A stretch of 43,696 nt of DNA. Source: Pirellulales bacterium (lineage in GTDB: Bacteria; Planctomycetota; Planctomycetia; Pirellulales; Lacipirellulaceae). Each line of letters opens with the position of its first letter. Position 1 is the first letter of the stretch. The notes below the pieces were generated by a model. The model had not been told where the DNA came from. It saw only the letters and a list, made by a program, of their open reading frames with translations, and did not search any database. The stretch covers positions 1 through 43,696 of the forward strand of contig JAFGFZ010000027.1 in assembly GCA_016930815.1 (NCBI GenBank). Direction: 5' to 3'. Below, one piece after another: positions 9,525 through 18,300 of this stretch. A program made the position numbers and the translations under genes.

Positions 9525-10067
9525 TCACGGTTGGGGTATCCAGGAGAAATCCCGGCCGACTACGGCGTCGATACGGAGGATCGTTGGACCGTCTCCCAGA
9601 TCGGGCTTGCGGAGCTTCGCAGGATGCCGGTTGAATATTGCCGAGAGAATCGTCTGTTGGACCGCTTCGGATCGGACGAAAGCAAGATGGACTTGATGCC
9701 CCAATCGAAAGAACGTTGTTATTGATTTCTCATGAAGTCCCTCTTGTTCAACGCGAAGCCATTGATCCTTATCGCGATGATAGACGATGTTCGCGCTATC
9801 CGGCAGATGAAACGTGGCGGACCCGCCACGTTCGTCGACTGTGACTCTGATGGCCCGATGGGCATCACGGCGGAAGGATTCGGCCATCCGATGCACAGTC
9901 GCCATGGTTTCCGTTTCAGATCGCATCATCCGGTCCGTACGAGCCACCGTCAAGGACGCTGTGATTGCAATTCCCATCAGGATACTGGACAGCGTGATGA
10001 CAACGAGCAGCTCGATTAGTGTCCATGCCGAACGCCGATAGTTCCGTGGGGCAGATCTGCGATTCAT
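9525..10067 (-). CDS. Pseudopilin with atypical cleavage site (SA/WTLIE)
   Basis: This type II secretion/type IV pilus-like minor pilin has about 180 residues. The leader MNRRSAPRNYRRSA is basic and is followed by WTLIELLVVITLSSILMGIAITASL, the class III hydrophobic helix with Glu at +5. The residue before the predicted cut is Ala rather than Gly, and the first mature residue is Trp rather than Phe, both unusual. The rest (MRSETETMATVHRMAESFRRDAHRA) resembles GspJ/GspH-type minor pseudopilins. I start it at the ATG at 10065-10067, which overlaps the previous gene's stop as ATGA; a longer reading frame upstream only translates the neighbour out of frame. It lies in the operon between the two other minor pseudopilins. 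Confidence 0.82.
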   Translation of the reverse strand: MNRRSAPRNYRRSAWTLIELLVVITLSSILMGIAITASLTVARTDRMMRSETETMATVHRMAESFRRDAHRAIRVTVDERGGSATFHLPDSANIVYHRDKDQWLRVEQEGLHEKSITTFFRLGHQVHLAFVRSEAVQQTILSAIFNRHPAKLRKPDLGDGPTILRIDAVVGRDFSWIPQP

Positions 10068-10510
10068 CGTGCTTCCCCCGCCGGCTGGTAGAGCCAGGCC
10101 GTCAAGCGCACCGTCGGCTGTTCGCGATTGCCGCGGACCGGCCGAGATAGGCGGACCGTAATCCGTTTCGCGAGGATCGGATCGGTCTCTTCCGTGACCA
10201 CGACATCCCAAGTCAATCCGGCCAGACCGTCGATGAACGCACGAGGTAAAGAATCGGAGAAATCGGCGCCCGGTTGAATCGTCTCCCAGGGCAAGCCGGT
10301 GATCCGATCGAGCAGATTATCCGCATCCTGATCAAGGGCCGCCTGTTGTTGCATGGTTCGGCTGGCCAGTCGGGCGAAAACAATCATTTCACCCACGAGG
10401 GCAAGGAGTGCGGCGACCATGGCGATGGCGACGGCCAGCTCCACCAATGTGAAACCCGTCCTGCCCGGATTGAATGAATGCTGTGTTTTGCCAAAAAAGG
10501 GATGGTCCAT
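10064..10510 (-). CDS. Minor pseudopilin (GspI/PilV-like)
   Basis: This 148-residue pilin-like protein has the leader MDHPFFGKTQHSFNPGRTG, a canonical G/FTLVE site and the helix FTLVELAVAIAMVAALLALVGEMIVFA. The size and the 'LARLASRTMQQQAALDQDADNLLDRI' segment after the helix suggest a GspI/PilV-type minor pseudopilin, though the soluble part is too divergent to name with certainty. The ATG begins one base after the stop of the third GspF-like gene (TGAAATG), and its own stop overlaps the next start, so it is tightly coupled on both sides. It would sit in the inner membrane before assembly and then near the tip of a short pseudopilus. Confidence 0.8.
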   Translation of the reverse strand: MDHPFFGKTQHSFNPGRTGFTLVELAVAIAMVAALLALVGEMIVFARLASRTMQQQAALDQDADNLLDRITGLPWETIQPGADFSDSLPRAFIDGLAGLTWDVVVTEETDPILAKRITVRLSRPVRGNREQPTVRLTAWLYQPAGEAR

Positions 10511-10511
10511 T

Positions 10512-11777
10512 TCAGGCTGCCATTGTTTGGATGATCACGGCGAGCGGCATGAAAAGGGATACAACGATGAAACCAACAACGGCGGCGATGAGCAGCAGGC
10601 AAATCGGGTAAACGAATTGTAGGATCGCGAACAAGCGAAGGGACGCCCGTTCCTCTTGGCGGTCGGCTACCGTCCGCATGGCCCACGCAACATTGCCAGC
10701 CTGCTGGGCCGATCGGAGGACTCCGCGATCACCGCGGCCCAGAAGTCCTGACTGGACCAGCGCGTCCTGCCACGGGACGCCGCCGGTCATGCGATCGGCC
10801 GCCATGCGAATCCGCCGGGCAATGGATGGATTCGAATAATGGTTGGACAGCTGAACGGCCATGTCCACCATCGGCCGGCCATGTTCAGCCGCCAGCGCAA
10901 GCGCTCGGAGCACAAGCCCCCGATGTTGGGAACGATAGAGACAACTTGTCAGCCAACTAAAAACAGGCATTTTGAAAAATCGCAGGATGAAACAGATCAA
11001 CAATATCAGCAAAGCAAGTATTACGAGCAACAGGATGATCCCAAAGAAATTGTAAAACAAATAGGTAGCCGCAATCAACGTGGTTGTGGTTTTGGGCGCT
11101 TCGATATCAAATTCAGCAAATATCTTTTCAAAGGATGGGACGATCCAGACCATCATGAACATCAAAACACTTCCCATGACAAAACTAATCAGCAGAAGGT
11201 AAAAAATCCGATCCAGAAGCATGCGCCATATTGTCTGATCATTCTTCTTGGTATCGACGTTGGCAACTTCGTGGAGACCTAGCGCCGGAATCCCAAGGGC
11301 TTCTCCAGCGGCAAGATAGGCAATCGCGTTGCCGGGAATGGCCTGGCGGTTTTCTTTAAAGGCCGTCAGCAAAGGGACTCCACGTTGAATCTCGTCGGCC
11401 AATTTTCCCGTGGAGCGACGAATCGGACGGTTGTATTTCGATACCAGTTTCAACAGGGCGGGGCCAATCGGCAGATCTCGTTCCATGGCCAAATCGAGCA
11501 TTTTTAAATTGGTTTGCCGAACTGATGCCAAGGTGGCTGCCAGCATTTCAAAGCCCGCGATCACCACCAAGGCAAGGAGGATGATCCCGAACCACCCGGA
11601 AATGAGAATGAGTAGCGGCCCCACCGCGCCATAGATCAGTGCCCAGCTTGAAAACGCGAGGATGCGATAAATGATATCGTGCGGCTGCGGCCCACGCGCG
11701 CCGTACGTCAACTGCAGAGCCATCCTCAATCCAAAACCGAGGATAAGAAGCGTCAGAATCATGTGAATGGCAAACAT
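10512..11777 (-). CDS. GspF/PilC-like platform protein, third paralogue
   Basis: GspF/PilC proteins form the inner-membrane platform that couples the ATPase to pilin assembly. This 421-residue copy has an N-terminal extension of roughly 85 residues with two or three extra hydrophobic segments (MILTLLILGFGLRMAL, WALIYGAVGPLLILIS, GIILLALVVIAGF). The usual two cytoplasmic T2SSF domains follow, each ending in membrane helices (YLLLISFVMGSVLMFMMVWIVPSF and FFGIILLLVILALLILLICF, then YPICLLLIAAVVGFIVVSLF). The WIVPSFEKIFAEFD element after the first domain is a GspF hallmark. It begins six bases after the previous GspF gene and ends one base before a pseudopilin start. The extension makes it distinct from the two upstream paralogues. 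Confidence 0.88.
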   Translation of the reverse strand: MFAIHMILTLLILGFGLRMALQLTYGARGPQPHDIIYRILAFSSWALIYGAVGPLLILISGWFGIILLALVVIAGFEMLAATLASVRQTNLKMLDLAMERDLPIGPALLKLVSKYNRPIRRSTGKLADEIQRGVPLLTAFKENRQAIPGNAIAYLAAGEALGIPALGLHEVANVDTKKNDQTIWRMLLDRIFYLLLISFVMGSVLMFMMVWIVPSFEKIFAEFDIEAPKTTTTLIAATYLFYNFFGIILLLVILALLILLICFILRFFKMPVFSWLTSCLYRSQHRGLVLRALALAAEHGRPMVDMAVQLSNHYSNPSIARRIRMAADRMTGGVPWQDALVQSGLLGRGDRGVLRSAQQAGNVAWAMRTVADRQEERASLRLFAILQFVYPICLLLIAAVVGFIVVSLFMPLAVIIQTMAA

Positions 11778-11783
11778 CGACTT

Positions 11784-12839
11784 CTAGCCCGCTAGTGTTC
11801 TGACGAGTGATAGTAATGGTAGTAACAAGGATGTCAAGACAACGGCGACCATGAATCCGCCGATCATCAACATGGCGATCAGCGGTAAGAGGCGTGCCAG
11901 GAACGCCGCACGCTGATTGATTCGGGCACTATACATATCTTCGGCCAAATGGAGCATATCGGGGAGAGTACTAGAAGATTCACCCCAAACTATCATCTCG
12001 GTCAACATCGGATCAATGTGCATCGAGTCAGCGAACGCCGCGCCGAGTCCCTGTCCCGATCGGACTTGCCCGCTCGCCCAGCGGCATGTTCGAGCGACAT
12101 TATGATCGTGAACCACCATGGCCGTCCGCTCGAGGGCATCCGGCAACGGAAGTTGATTCTTCAAAAAAATAGCGAGCATCGCCGCCAATTCGATCTGGCT
12201 GGCCCAAATCCAAAAACGGCCAATCAGGGGTGTAGCATTGCGGAGCCGATGATCAAGCCGTTTGAGTCCAAAGAGTTTAATGACAAGAACAGTACCTGCT
12301 GGCACGCCCAAAAGAACCGCCAGCAGAAGGGGAACATCTCGCGATATCTTAATGACGGAAGCCGTTATCTTAGGAAGTTCCACATTCCAGTCTTGAAACA
12401 AACTGTCAAACATAGGCACGATCCAGACTGTAAAAAGGAGCAGGATCGGCACAAAGAGAATCGCAATGAACATCGGATAGGCAATTGCGGACCAGATGGT
12501 CTGTGAAATTTCCTTTCGAACGACTTGTTGTTGGCAATAGCTCTCCAAGATCTCAGCCAGTTGGCCGGTATGAGCCCCAGCCGATACAAGGCATCGGGTC
12601 CCGTTGGGCAGGCGCTGGGCAATGGACGCGATGGCCTCGTCGAGGGTTGCACCCTGGTGAATTTTCTCGGCCAGATACTTTGCCGTGGTAGCCAGACGCG
12701 GATCCGCCAGATCGTCGGCCAGGGCGCGTAGTATTTCGGGTAGCGGGACACCACATGTTTCCGCACCGGCGATCGCCCGCGTCAGGGCTTCGGCCGCCAC
12801 CGGTGAAAGTCGTTTTTCTTCCCGGCCGGTCACTTCCAT
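11784..12839 (-). CDS. GspF/PilC-like platform protein, second paralogue
   Basis: This 351-residue inner-membrane platform protein has two T2SSF domains. The first includes LAEKIHQGATLDEAIA and LVSAGAHTGQLAEILESY, followed by the helix YPMFIAILFVPILLLFTVWIVPMFDSLFQDW; the second includes LAAMLAIFLKNQLPLPDALERTA and the C-terminal helix LLPLIAMLMIGGFMVAVVLTSLLLPLL. The reading frame extends 187 codons upstream through the previous gene, but that part is out-of-frame translation. The ATG at 12837-12839 overlaps the preceding stop by ten bases, a normal coupled junction. Length is slightly short of the usual 400 but both domains are whole. It is the middle of three consecutive GspF-type genes. 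Confidence 0.92.
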   Translation of the reverse strand: MEVTGREEKRLSPVAAEALTRAIAGAETCGVPLPEILRALADDLADPRLATTAKYLAEKIHQGATLDEAIASIAQRLPNGTRCLVSAGAHTGQLAEILESYCQQQVVRKEISQTIWSAIAYPMFIAILFVPILLLFTVWIVPMFDSLFQDWNVELPKITASVIKISRDVPLLLAVLLGVPAGTVLVIKLFGLKRLDHRLRNATPLIGRFWIWASQIELAAMLAIFLKNQLPLPDALERTAMVVHDHNVARTCRWASGQVRSGQGLGAAFADSMHIDPMLTEMIVWGESSSTLPDMLHLAEDMYSARINQRAAFLARLLPLIAMLMIGGFMVAVVLTSLLLPLLSLVRTLAG

Positions 12840-13891
12840 TGGCAGCCACTCATTTCGCGCAATGCCGTCACATACGGCCAAAAGACGATCAATGTGTAGG
12901 CCAAGACGACTCCGCCCCCCAAGACAACGATCAGAAATGTTGGCAGCATGAGTGCCAGCCATCGAGCACGGCGGCGGGCGCGGTTGCGATAGGTTTCCGC
13001 AGCGGCATGGAGCTCGCTTATGATCTGTTCCGGCCGGCCGGTCCGCAGCAGGGCAAGCCGCACCAGGGGCGGTAATCGATGGAGCGGTTCCTGATTGGCC
13101 GTGATGGATTGACCCTGGTGAATGGCTTCCGCAAGCAAACCGGACGCTTCGCACCATTCCGGCACCATTGTCGTGTCGGCTGCCAAAAGGAGCGCCTCGT
13201 CCAACGGAGTGGCCTGTTCCAGAAGCAGGGCCAGCATATCCGCAAATGTTGCCGCATGACCCAGGCGCAGAATCGTGCCCCGCGCCCCGAAACGCCTTGC
13301 ACTTCCGCCGGAAACATCGATGGCCTTCGCTCGACCAGAGACAAACCAGCCGGCAACGGCCAGGATGATGAGGATGCCGGGCACAATCGGCATCCACCAC
13401 CAGACCGATGTTTTGATGGCGGAAAGGACCTTTACGAGAGTTAGTTCCGCCACATCAAGCCATTGGAAACTCGGCATGATGAAGCCGACAGTCAGTCCGA
13501 AAAGGAACCAGGCAATGACGATAACAATCAGCGGATAGAACATCGCCATGCCAACAATGCGCCGTGTTTCGGCCACTCGGCGGGCCGTTTCGGTGAGCGC
13601 GTGGAGGGCGGATGGCAGATGCCCGGACCGCAGGCCGGCCAGGACCATTGCCCGATAGATCCTCGGCAACGAGTCGCCTTCGGCCTCAATTGCCTGGTAG
13701 AGGCTGTCACCCCGTTCGAGCCGTACTGCAATGCGATTGGCAAGGGATCGTGATGTTCCAGGCAGGTCCCGGGCAAGTCCCGCCAGATTTCGTTCGAGTG
13801 GTACTCCCGCAACAGCAAGCGCTGCAATCTCTTCATTGAGTGCGATCAGCTGATCCAGCGATACATGCGATGATTTGCCGGATCCGGTCAT
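12830..13891 (-). CDS. GspF/PilC-like platform protein, first paralogue
   Basis: This 353-residue protein follows the GspE ATPase gene. The first T2SSF domain runs from about residue 10 to 110 (LNEEIAALAVAGVPLERNLAGLARDL ... VLAGLRSGHLPSALHAL), then a helix YPLIVIVIAWFLFGLTVGFIMPSF and a second helix WMPIVPGILIILAVAGWFV. The second domain (HAATFADMLALLLEQATPLDEAL) ends in the helix LPTFLIVVLGGGVVLAYTLIVFW. These are the standard GspF topology elements. It starts 30 bases after the GspE stop with GGAGA upstream, and overlaps the next gene. Loss of synteny with any GspG or GspD gene means the exact machine cannot be named. Confidence 0.92.
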   Translation of the reverse strand: MTGSGKSSHVSLDQLIALNEEIAALAVAGVPLERNLAGLARDLPGTSRSLANRIAVRLERGDSLYQAIEAEGDSLPRIYRAMVLAGLRSGHLPSALHALTETARRVAETRRIVGMAMFYPLIVIVIAWFLFGLTVGFIMPSFQWLDVAELTLVKVLSAIKTSVWWWMPIVPGILIILAVAGWFVSGRAKAIDVSGGSARRFGARGTILRLGHAATFADMLALLLEQATPLDEALLLAADTTMVPEWCEASGLLAEAIHQGQSITANQEPLHRLPPLVRLALLRTGRPEQIISELHAAAETYRNRARRRARWLALMLPTFLIVVLGGGVVLAYTLIVFWPYVTALREMSGCQWK

Positions 13892-13921
13892 AACGAACCC
13901 ATCGTCTCCATTCGATGACGA

Positions 13922-15205
13922 TTACGGATGTTGTGGATGATCCATACCGAAGAGACGGAACCATTCGGCGGGGCTGGTCACGCCTTCGTTCACGAGCCGG
14001 ATGGCGGTGTCTGAAATGGACTCTGCTCCCGTGGCGGATGCCAGTTCAGCAAGTCGCCGGGAATCGGCTCGGTCAAGGATCGCCTGGGCGAGTGCTGTGT
14101 CTTGAAATGTCAGGATTTCGGCTGTCACGCATCGTCCCAGATATCCGGTGCCTTGGCAAGCCTCGCAACCGGCTGGCTCGCGACACCGGTTCAAGAGGGC
14201 TCCTGGCGATGCGGTTAATATTTGAGATTCTTCGTCGGTACCATGTGCGCGCATGTTTGCAAGCCCTTTTAGGTTGTCGGCTTGGCACGCGTTGGGATCG
14301 GAGTCTTTAGCGCATTTGCAGAGCCTTCGCAATAGCCGCTGCGCGACAATCACACGGATTGTACCGCGAAGGATATAGGGCGGAATTCCCATATCGAGTA
14401 ATCGAGTGACCGCTTCGACCGCGGTTCCGGCATGGAATGTTGTCAACATCAGCTGGCCGGTCATTGCCGCCTGAAAGGCAATCACGGCTGTCTGGGGATC
14501 CCGGATTTCACCAACGAAGATCACCTCCGGATCCTGCCGGACAAGCGATCGTAATCCGGTCGCCAGATCGAATCCAGCCGATTCGCGGACCTGGGACTGG
14601 GCAACGCCATCGAGGGCCACTTCGATTGGATCTTCAAGTGTTGCGATACTCCGTCCGCCACCGGTGATCTGGACCAGTGCGCGGAGGCAAGCGTAGGCCG
14701 TGGTCGTCTTGCCGCTACCCGCCGGGCCAACGAGCAGGATCGCGCCGCTCGTCGCGTTGAGGGCCGCGTGGAGCTGGTCCGCAACATGGGTTGGAAACCC
14801 TAATTGAGCAAGATTTCTCAGCGATGCCGCGCCCGTTGAGAGAATTCGAATCACGACTTTTTCTCCGCAGAGTATTGGAAAAGTACTGATTCGAACGTCC
14901 AGGTTCCGGGCGGGGTCGCGAAGGCGCCCTTCCTGGGGCCGATCGGTCTGATAAGTCAGAAGGCCGGCAAGGACTTTCAGGCGGGCCACGATATTCGGGG
15001 CGATCCGGCCTGGTAACGTTCCGACTGGCTGGAGCACCCCATCGATCCGCCAACGGATCCAGAGCCCCTCGGATACCGGCTGCAGATGGATATCGCTGGC
15101 ACCCATGGTAACCGCCTCGCTGAGCAGTCGATCCACGGCGACCGTCGCGTAGTTTGCATCTTCGATTGCCATCGAACCGGTGATTTTTTCGATGAGTGTT
15201 GGCAT
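13922..15205 (-). CDS. GspE/PilB-type secretion ATPase, lacking N1 domain
   Basis: This AAA+ assembly ATPase has 427 residues. It starts almost at the N2 domain (AVTMGASDIHLQPV near 31-44), so the N1E/MshEN domain that links GspE to GspL or binds c-di-GMP is absent. Walker A is GPAGSGKTTT (160-169), the Asp box TLEDPIE lies near 189-195, Walker B is VIFVGEIRD (228-236) and the His box TTFHAG near 255-260. In the C-terminal metal-binding loop the usual first CxxC reads CKC, and an inserted segment (residues 303-320, DPNACQADNLKGLANMRA) is encoded by a dispersed repeat; CEAC and TGYLGR follow normally. I chose the ATG at 15203-15205, although the ribosome-binding site is weak and the frame is open for 39 more codons through palindromic repeats. 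It heads the pseudopilus operon. Confidence 0.93.
   Translation of the reverse strand: MPTLIEKITGSMAIEDANYATVAVDRLLSEAVTMGASDIHLQPVSEGLWIRWRIDGVLQPVGTLPGRIAPNIVARLKVLAGLLTYQTDRPQEGRLRDPARNLDVRISTFPILCGEKVVIRILSTGAASLRNLAQLGFPTHVADQLHAALNATSGAILLVGPAGSGKTTTAYACLRALVQITGGGRSIATLEDPIEVALDGVAQSQVRESAGFDLATGLRSLVRQDPEVIFVGEIRDPQTAVIAFQAAMTGQLMLTTFHAGTAVEAVTRLLDMGIPPYILRGTIRVIVAQRLLRRLCKCAKDSDPNACQADNLKGLANMRAHGTDEESQILTASPGALLNRCREPAGCEACQGTGYLGRCVTAEILTFQDTALAQAILDRADSRRLAELASATGAESISDTAIRLVNEGVTSPAEWFRLFGMDHPQHP
14246..14299 (+). repeat. 54-bp dispersed repeat inside the GspE gene (copy 1)
   Basis: On the plus strand it starts TGCGCGCATGTTTGCAAG and ends GGGATC. It matches the complement of 32589-32642 at 48 of 54 positions by hand alignment, including the first 18 bases identically. 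In the GspE reading frame it encodes the loop insertion DPNACQADNLKGLANMRA. It contains the 8-base palindrome TGCGCGCA at its boundary. Confidence 0.88.
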
Positions 15206-15263
15206 GGGTAGATTACAGGTATTGGGAGATCGAAGGGAAGTGACTTGCGAAATGCATTCCATT

Positions 15264-15304
15264 GCCACGCGTGGCGCGACGCCACGATTAAATACCACGC
15301 GTGG
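15264..15304. repeat. Paired CCACGCGTGG palindromes upstream of gspE
   Basis: A perfect 12-base palindrome GCCACGCGTGGC (15264-15275) is followed 19 bases later by a second CCACGCGTGG (15295-15304). The two lie between the GH116 stop and the GspE start. They could be protein-binding dyads for the secretion operon or a small intergenic repeat; sequence alone does not decide. Confidence 0.6.
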
Positions 15305-15314
15305 CGTTGCCGTA

Positions 15315-18300
15315 CTATTCAATGATCACTTCGAAGCACTGCCCCTCGGTGATGACGATTTCTTCTTTCAGATCAATCATACAACGGCCGTGATCCTGTT
15401 GAAGTTGAACTTCGATCATTTTCCCATCCGTTTTCGCCGTAATGGACGATGCGGACTGATGATCCGGAAGTATCACTTCGAGTGACTTGAGACGGAGCTG
15501 GCCCCACTGGATATCCAAGGTAGCGTGCCATTGCGAACCGCTGTAATTCTGAGTAAAGGATCCCCATCCCTCGGCTCCCGTGAATGCGCATTTGAAGTTT
15601 TCTGGCGCAAGTCGTGGCGCGAAGCCGATTCGCCCCTTTGGGCCATGGTATTGGTAGCCGCAGACCGCCAGAAACAGGCCATAGCTGGCCATGGCACGGG
15701 CATAGTGGTCCGAACATTCGATTTCGTTATAAGGATTCCGCCGAGATGCGTTATAGCGGTCGTGAATCGCACGCCCGATTGCCAAACCGTACTGCAGTAA
15801 GTCAGGTTGGTCGTATCCTTCCGCGACCATGTGGGACGCCGCCTGCCATTCGAATCCACTCATGCATTCGTTAAAATACATGGCCTGCCAGTGCTTTTGG
15901 ATATCCGGATTCTGCCCGCCCTGGGGCCAGGTGCACATCAGCAACCCAGCGTCCCCAGCGGTTGCATACCATCGGCCCTTGGTGAATTTTTCGCGGAACG
16001 GGCCGACATCCGGAACGAAGTTGTATTTCCACAAGGCACGCAGCGCGGACAGTTGTTTGTCTCGATCGAATAGGCGTCCTAAATGCACCTGGTGCGCCCA
16101 GAATTGGCCGAACACCTGGTCAATATAGCAACCGGGTCCCGATCCGATTTGATCGAGCTTGTTCGGATCCTCAATTTGCGTGAAATATTCACCATTCCAT
16201 GTTTCGAGGATTGAGACCGCGCCGCGATCGGCGATCGCGCGGCATTGTTCGGCGAACCGGTTGTCGCCCATCTCGGTTGCCATCTGCTGACCGGCTCGAA
16301 GCATGGCCAGATAAAGTGACGCGAGGAATGAAATCTTGCCGTACCAGGCCGCATCGAGGGTATTCGGTTGCGGGCCTTCGATCATGCCGTCCGCGTTGCC
16401 ATCTTTTCGGATCATATACTGGATCGCCCGCTGGATATTCGGCCAATTCCGATTCAGGAACGCATTGTCGGCCGACATTTGATGTTCCCGGTAGGCCCCG
16501 AGGATCCGCCCGCATTGGCCGTCATCGGCAGCTTCCCAGACCTGATCGAGTGTTGCACGGTGGCCGATGGAGCCGTCCTCTTTCAGCGCGAGTCCAAAAT
16601 CGACGCGCTCGCGGGTATCGCGTTCAATTTCTGGGAAGAGTCGTCCCGGTGCTTGGGCATAATGCCATACATGCGTGCACGTTCCCGTGCAACATCCGAT
16701 CCCTTCCCATGCCCAGAATCGGCCGTCCTTGAACCGGTAGCAAGTCGTTGTGGCAAGCGTGGAGGTGTTTGCCATCGTCCGGTCGAGGAGCCAATACGGG
16801 AGGCTTGAATCGTACCACGTTTCAACCCAGCGGCGCGTGGTATTGGCCAGCCGGTCGAAATGGACCGCAACGTACCGGGCCACATCGGCTGCGGAATTGA
16901 AACGCGATGCATAGTGATGGCCGACCAGTGCATCCCCGCAACCGCGACTATAGAAATTCGGAAAATACCAGGCGATCACGAACGTGACGGTTTGCCGTTC
17001 GCCCGGTTTCAGCCAGACCGTCCGGCCAATTTGGCTTGTCAGCCTTTCATCGAGAGTTCCAGCCGGATTCGGGTTGTCCGTGTAGTCACGATCCGTCCGG
17101 CCGAGCAGAGCAAGGGCCATCGAGCCGAAGTCATAGAGCGCGGATAACTCCATGCTGGGCATGGGTTCATCGGAAAAGACAATATGGTCGATCCCAACAT
17201 TGCCCCAACTTCCAGTTCCTTGATCAACGATCTGCAGTTGGGCTTGCTGGCCCTCGTATTTAGCGACGTTGAACGACGCCGGGCCCATTGAATTGCTGTT
17301 GTGGCCCGTTGCGGAAGCGACGACTTCCCCGGCGATAAGAAGGTTGATGCAAGTCTGTCCCTGGTGCGCCCCGCCTCCGATGAGGAAATGGATGTATCTT
17401 CGTTGGATCGTAAATGGCTTGCTGGTGAGTGTGCCAGTCGCCGAATCCTTTTCACCAACGTTTTGGCCGGGTGCCGCCGCATGGCTATTAACGACGCGTT
17501 CACCTTTGCCCTGAACGTTTCCCTGATAGTCGGGAATGTGGGTCGTTTCCACCGGGCCCTTACCAAACGCCGTACCATCGGCAGTCCAATGGGCATAGGT
17601 GGGCGCTTCGAAATCCTCGAACAGGATCTCGGAGCGAGCTGGCCCGTCTTCGATCGTTTCGGCCGCCAAAAAGTTCAGTACTGTCATATGGTCCGACTGC
17701 TCGACATGATTGAATCGCCGGCCGAGTGCATTGCGGTGGTACAAACAGATCGCATTTTCCATTCGTCCCGTCATCCGGCATTCGATCGGTTTGGCCGAAA
17801 TGTTTTCTATGGTGTAACTCATCACCGTTGCCGGCAGGGACGAATTATCCGCGTCCAGTGGTATGAATGGGCTGAACGCTTCAAGTTTCACCCGGACGGG
17901 ACATTTCGAGTCGCCGTAGGTGACGTACCCGATCGGATATCGCCCATCAAAGGTCACGTTCGCAAAGCCATCCAGGTCAAGCGGATATTTCGAGTCACCA
18001 AAATGCAGTGTGAAGCCGGCATCAAAAGGCGATGTGACGGGAGCCGGATTGAGGTAATTCAACCCATTGCGGCATTCGGATGCGTGGGCGAGACCATGTG
18101 GATCGGGAACAGGACGTTGCAGGATCCCTTCCTGGTCGCGGTTAAAAATGTCCCATAGCCACAGCCGGCCATCGCCCGATAGATAGACCGTGCCTGCAAA
18201 CAGGCCACCGATCGGCATCCCAATATGGCGCAACGAGACCGGATCGGAGTAGGTCTCCTTGGTTCCCCGTATGGACAATGAGGCGATCCAAGCCGGATCG

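Noticed and set aside
12840-13400. A 187-codon N-terminal extension of the second GspF
   Set aside because: It translates the preceding GspF gene out of frame and shows no GspF-like sequence; the overlap ATG at 12837 starts a normal protein.
15206-15322. 39-codon extension of GspE
   Set aside because: It reads through two palindromes as ATPRV/APRVA-like sequence, and the standard fold starts after the chosen ATG. It remains possible but unsupported.
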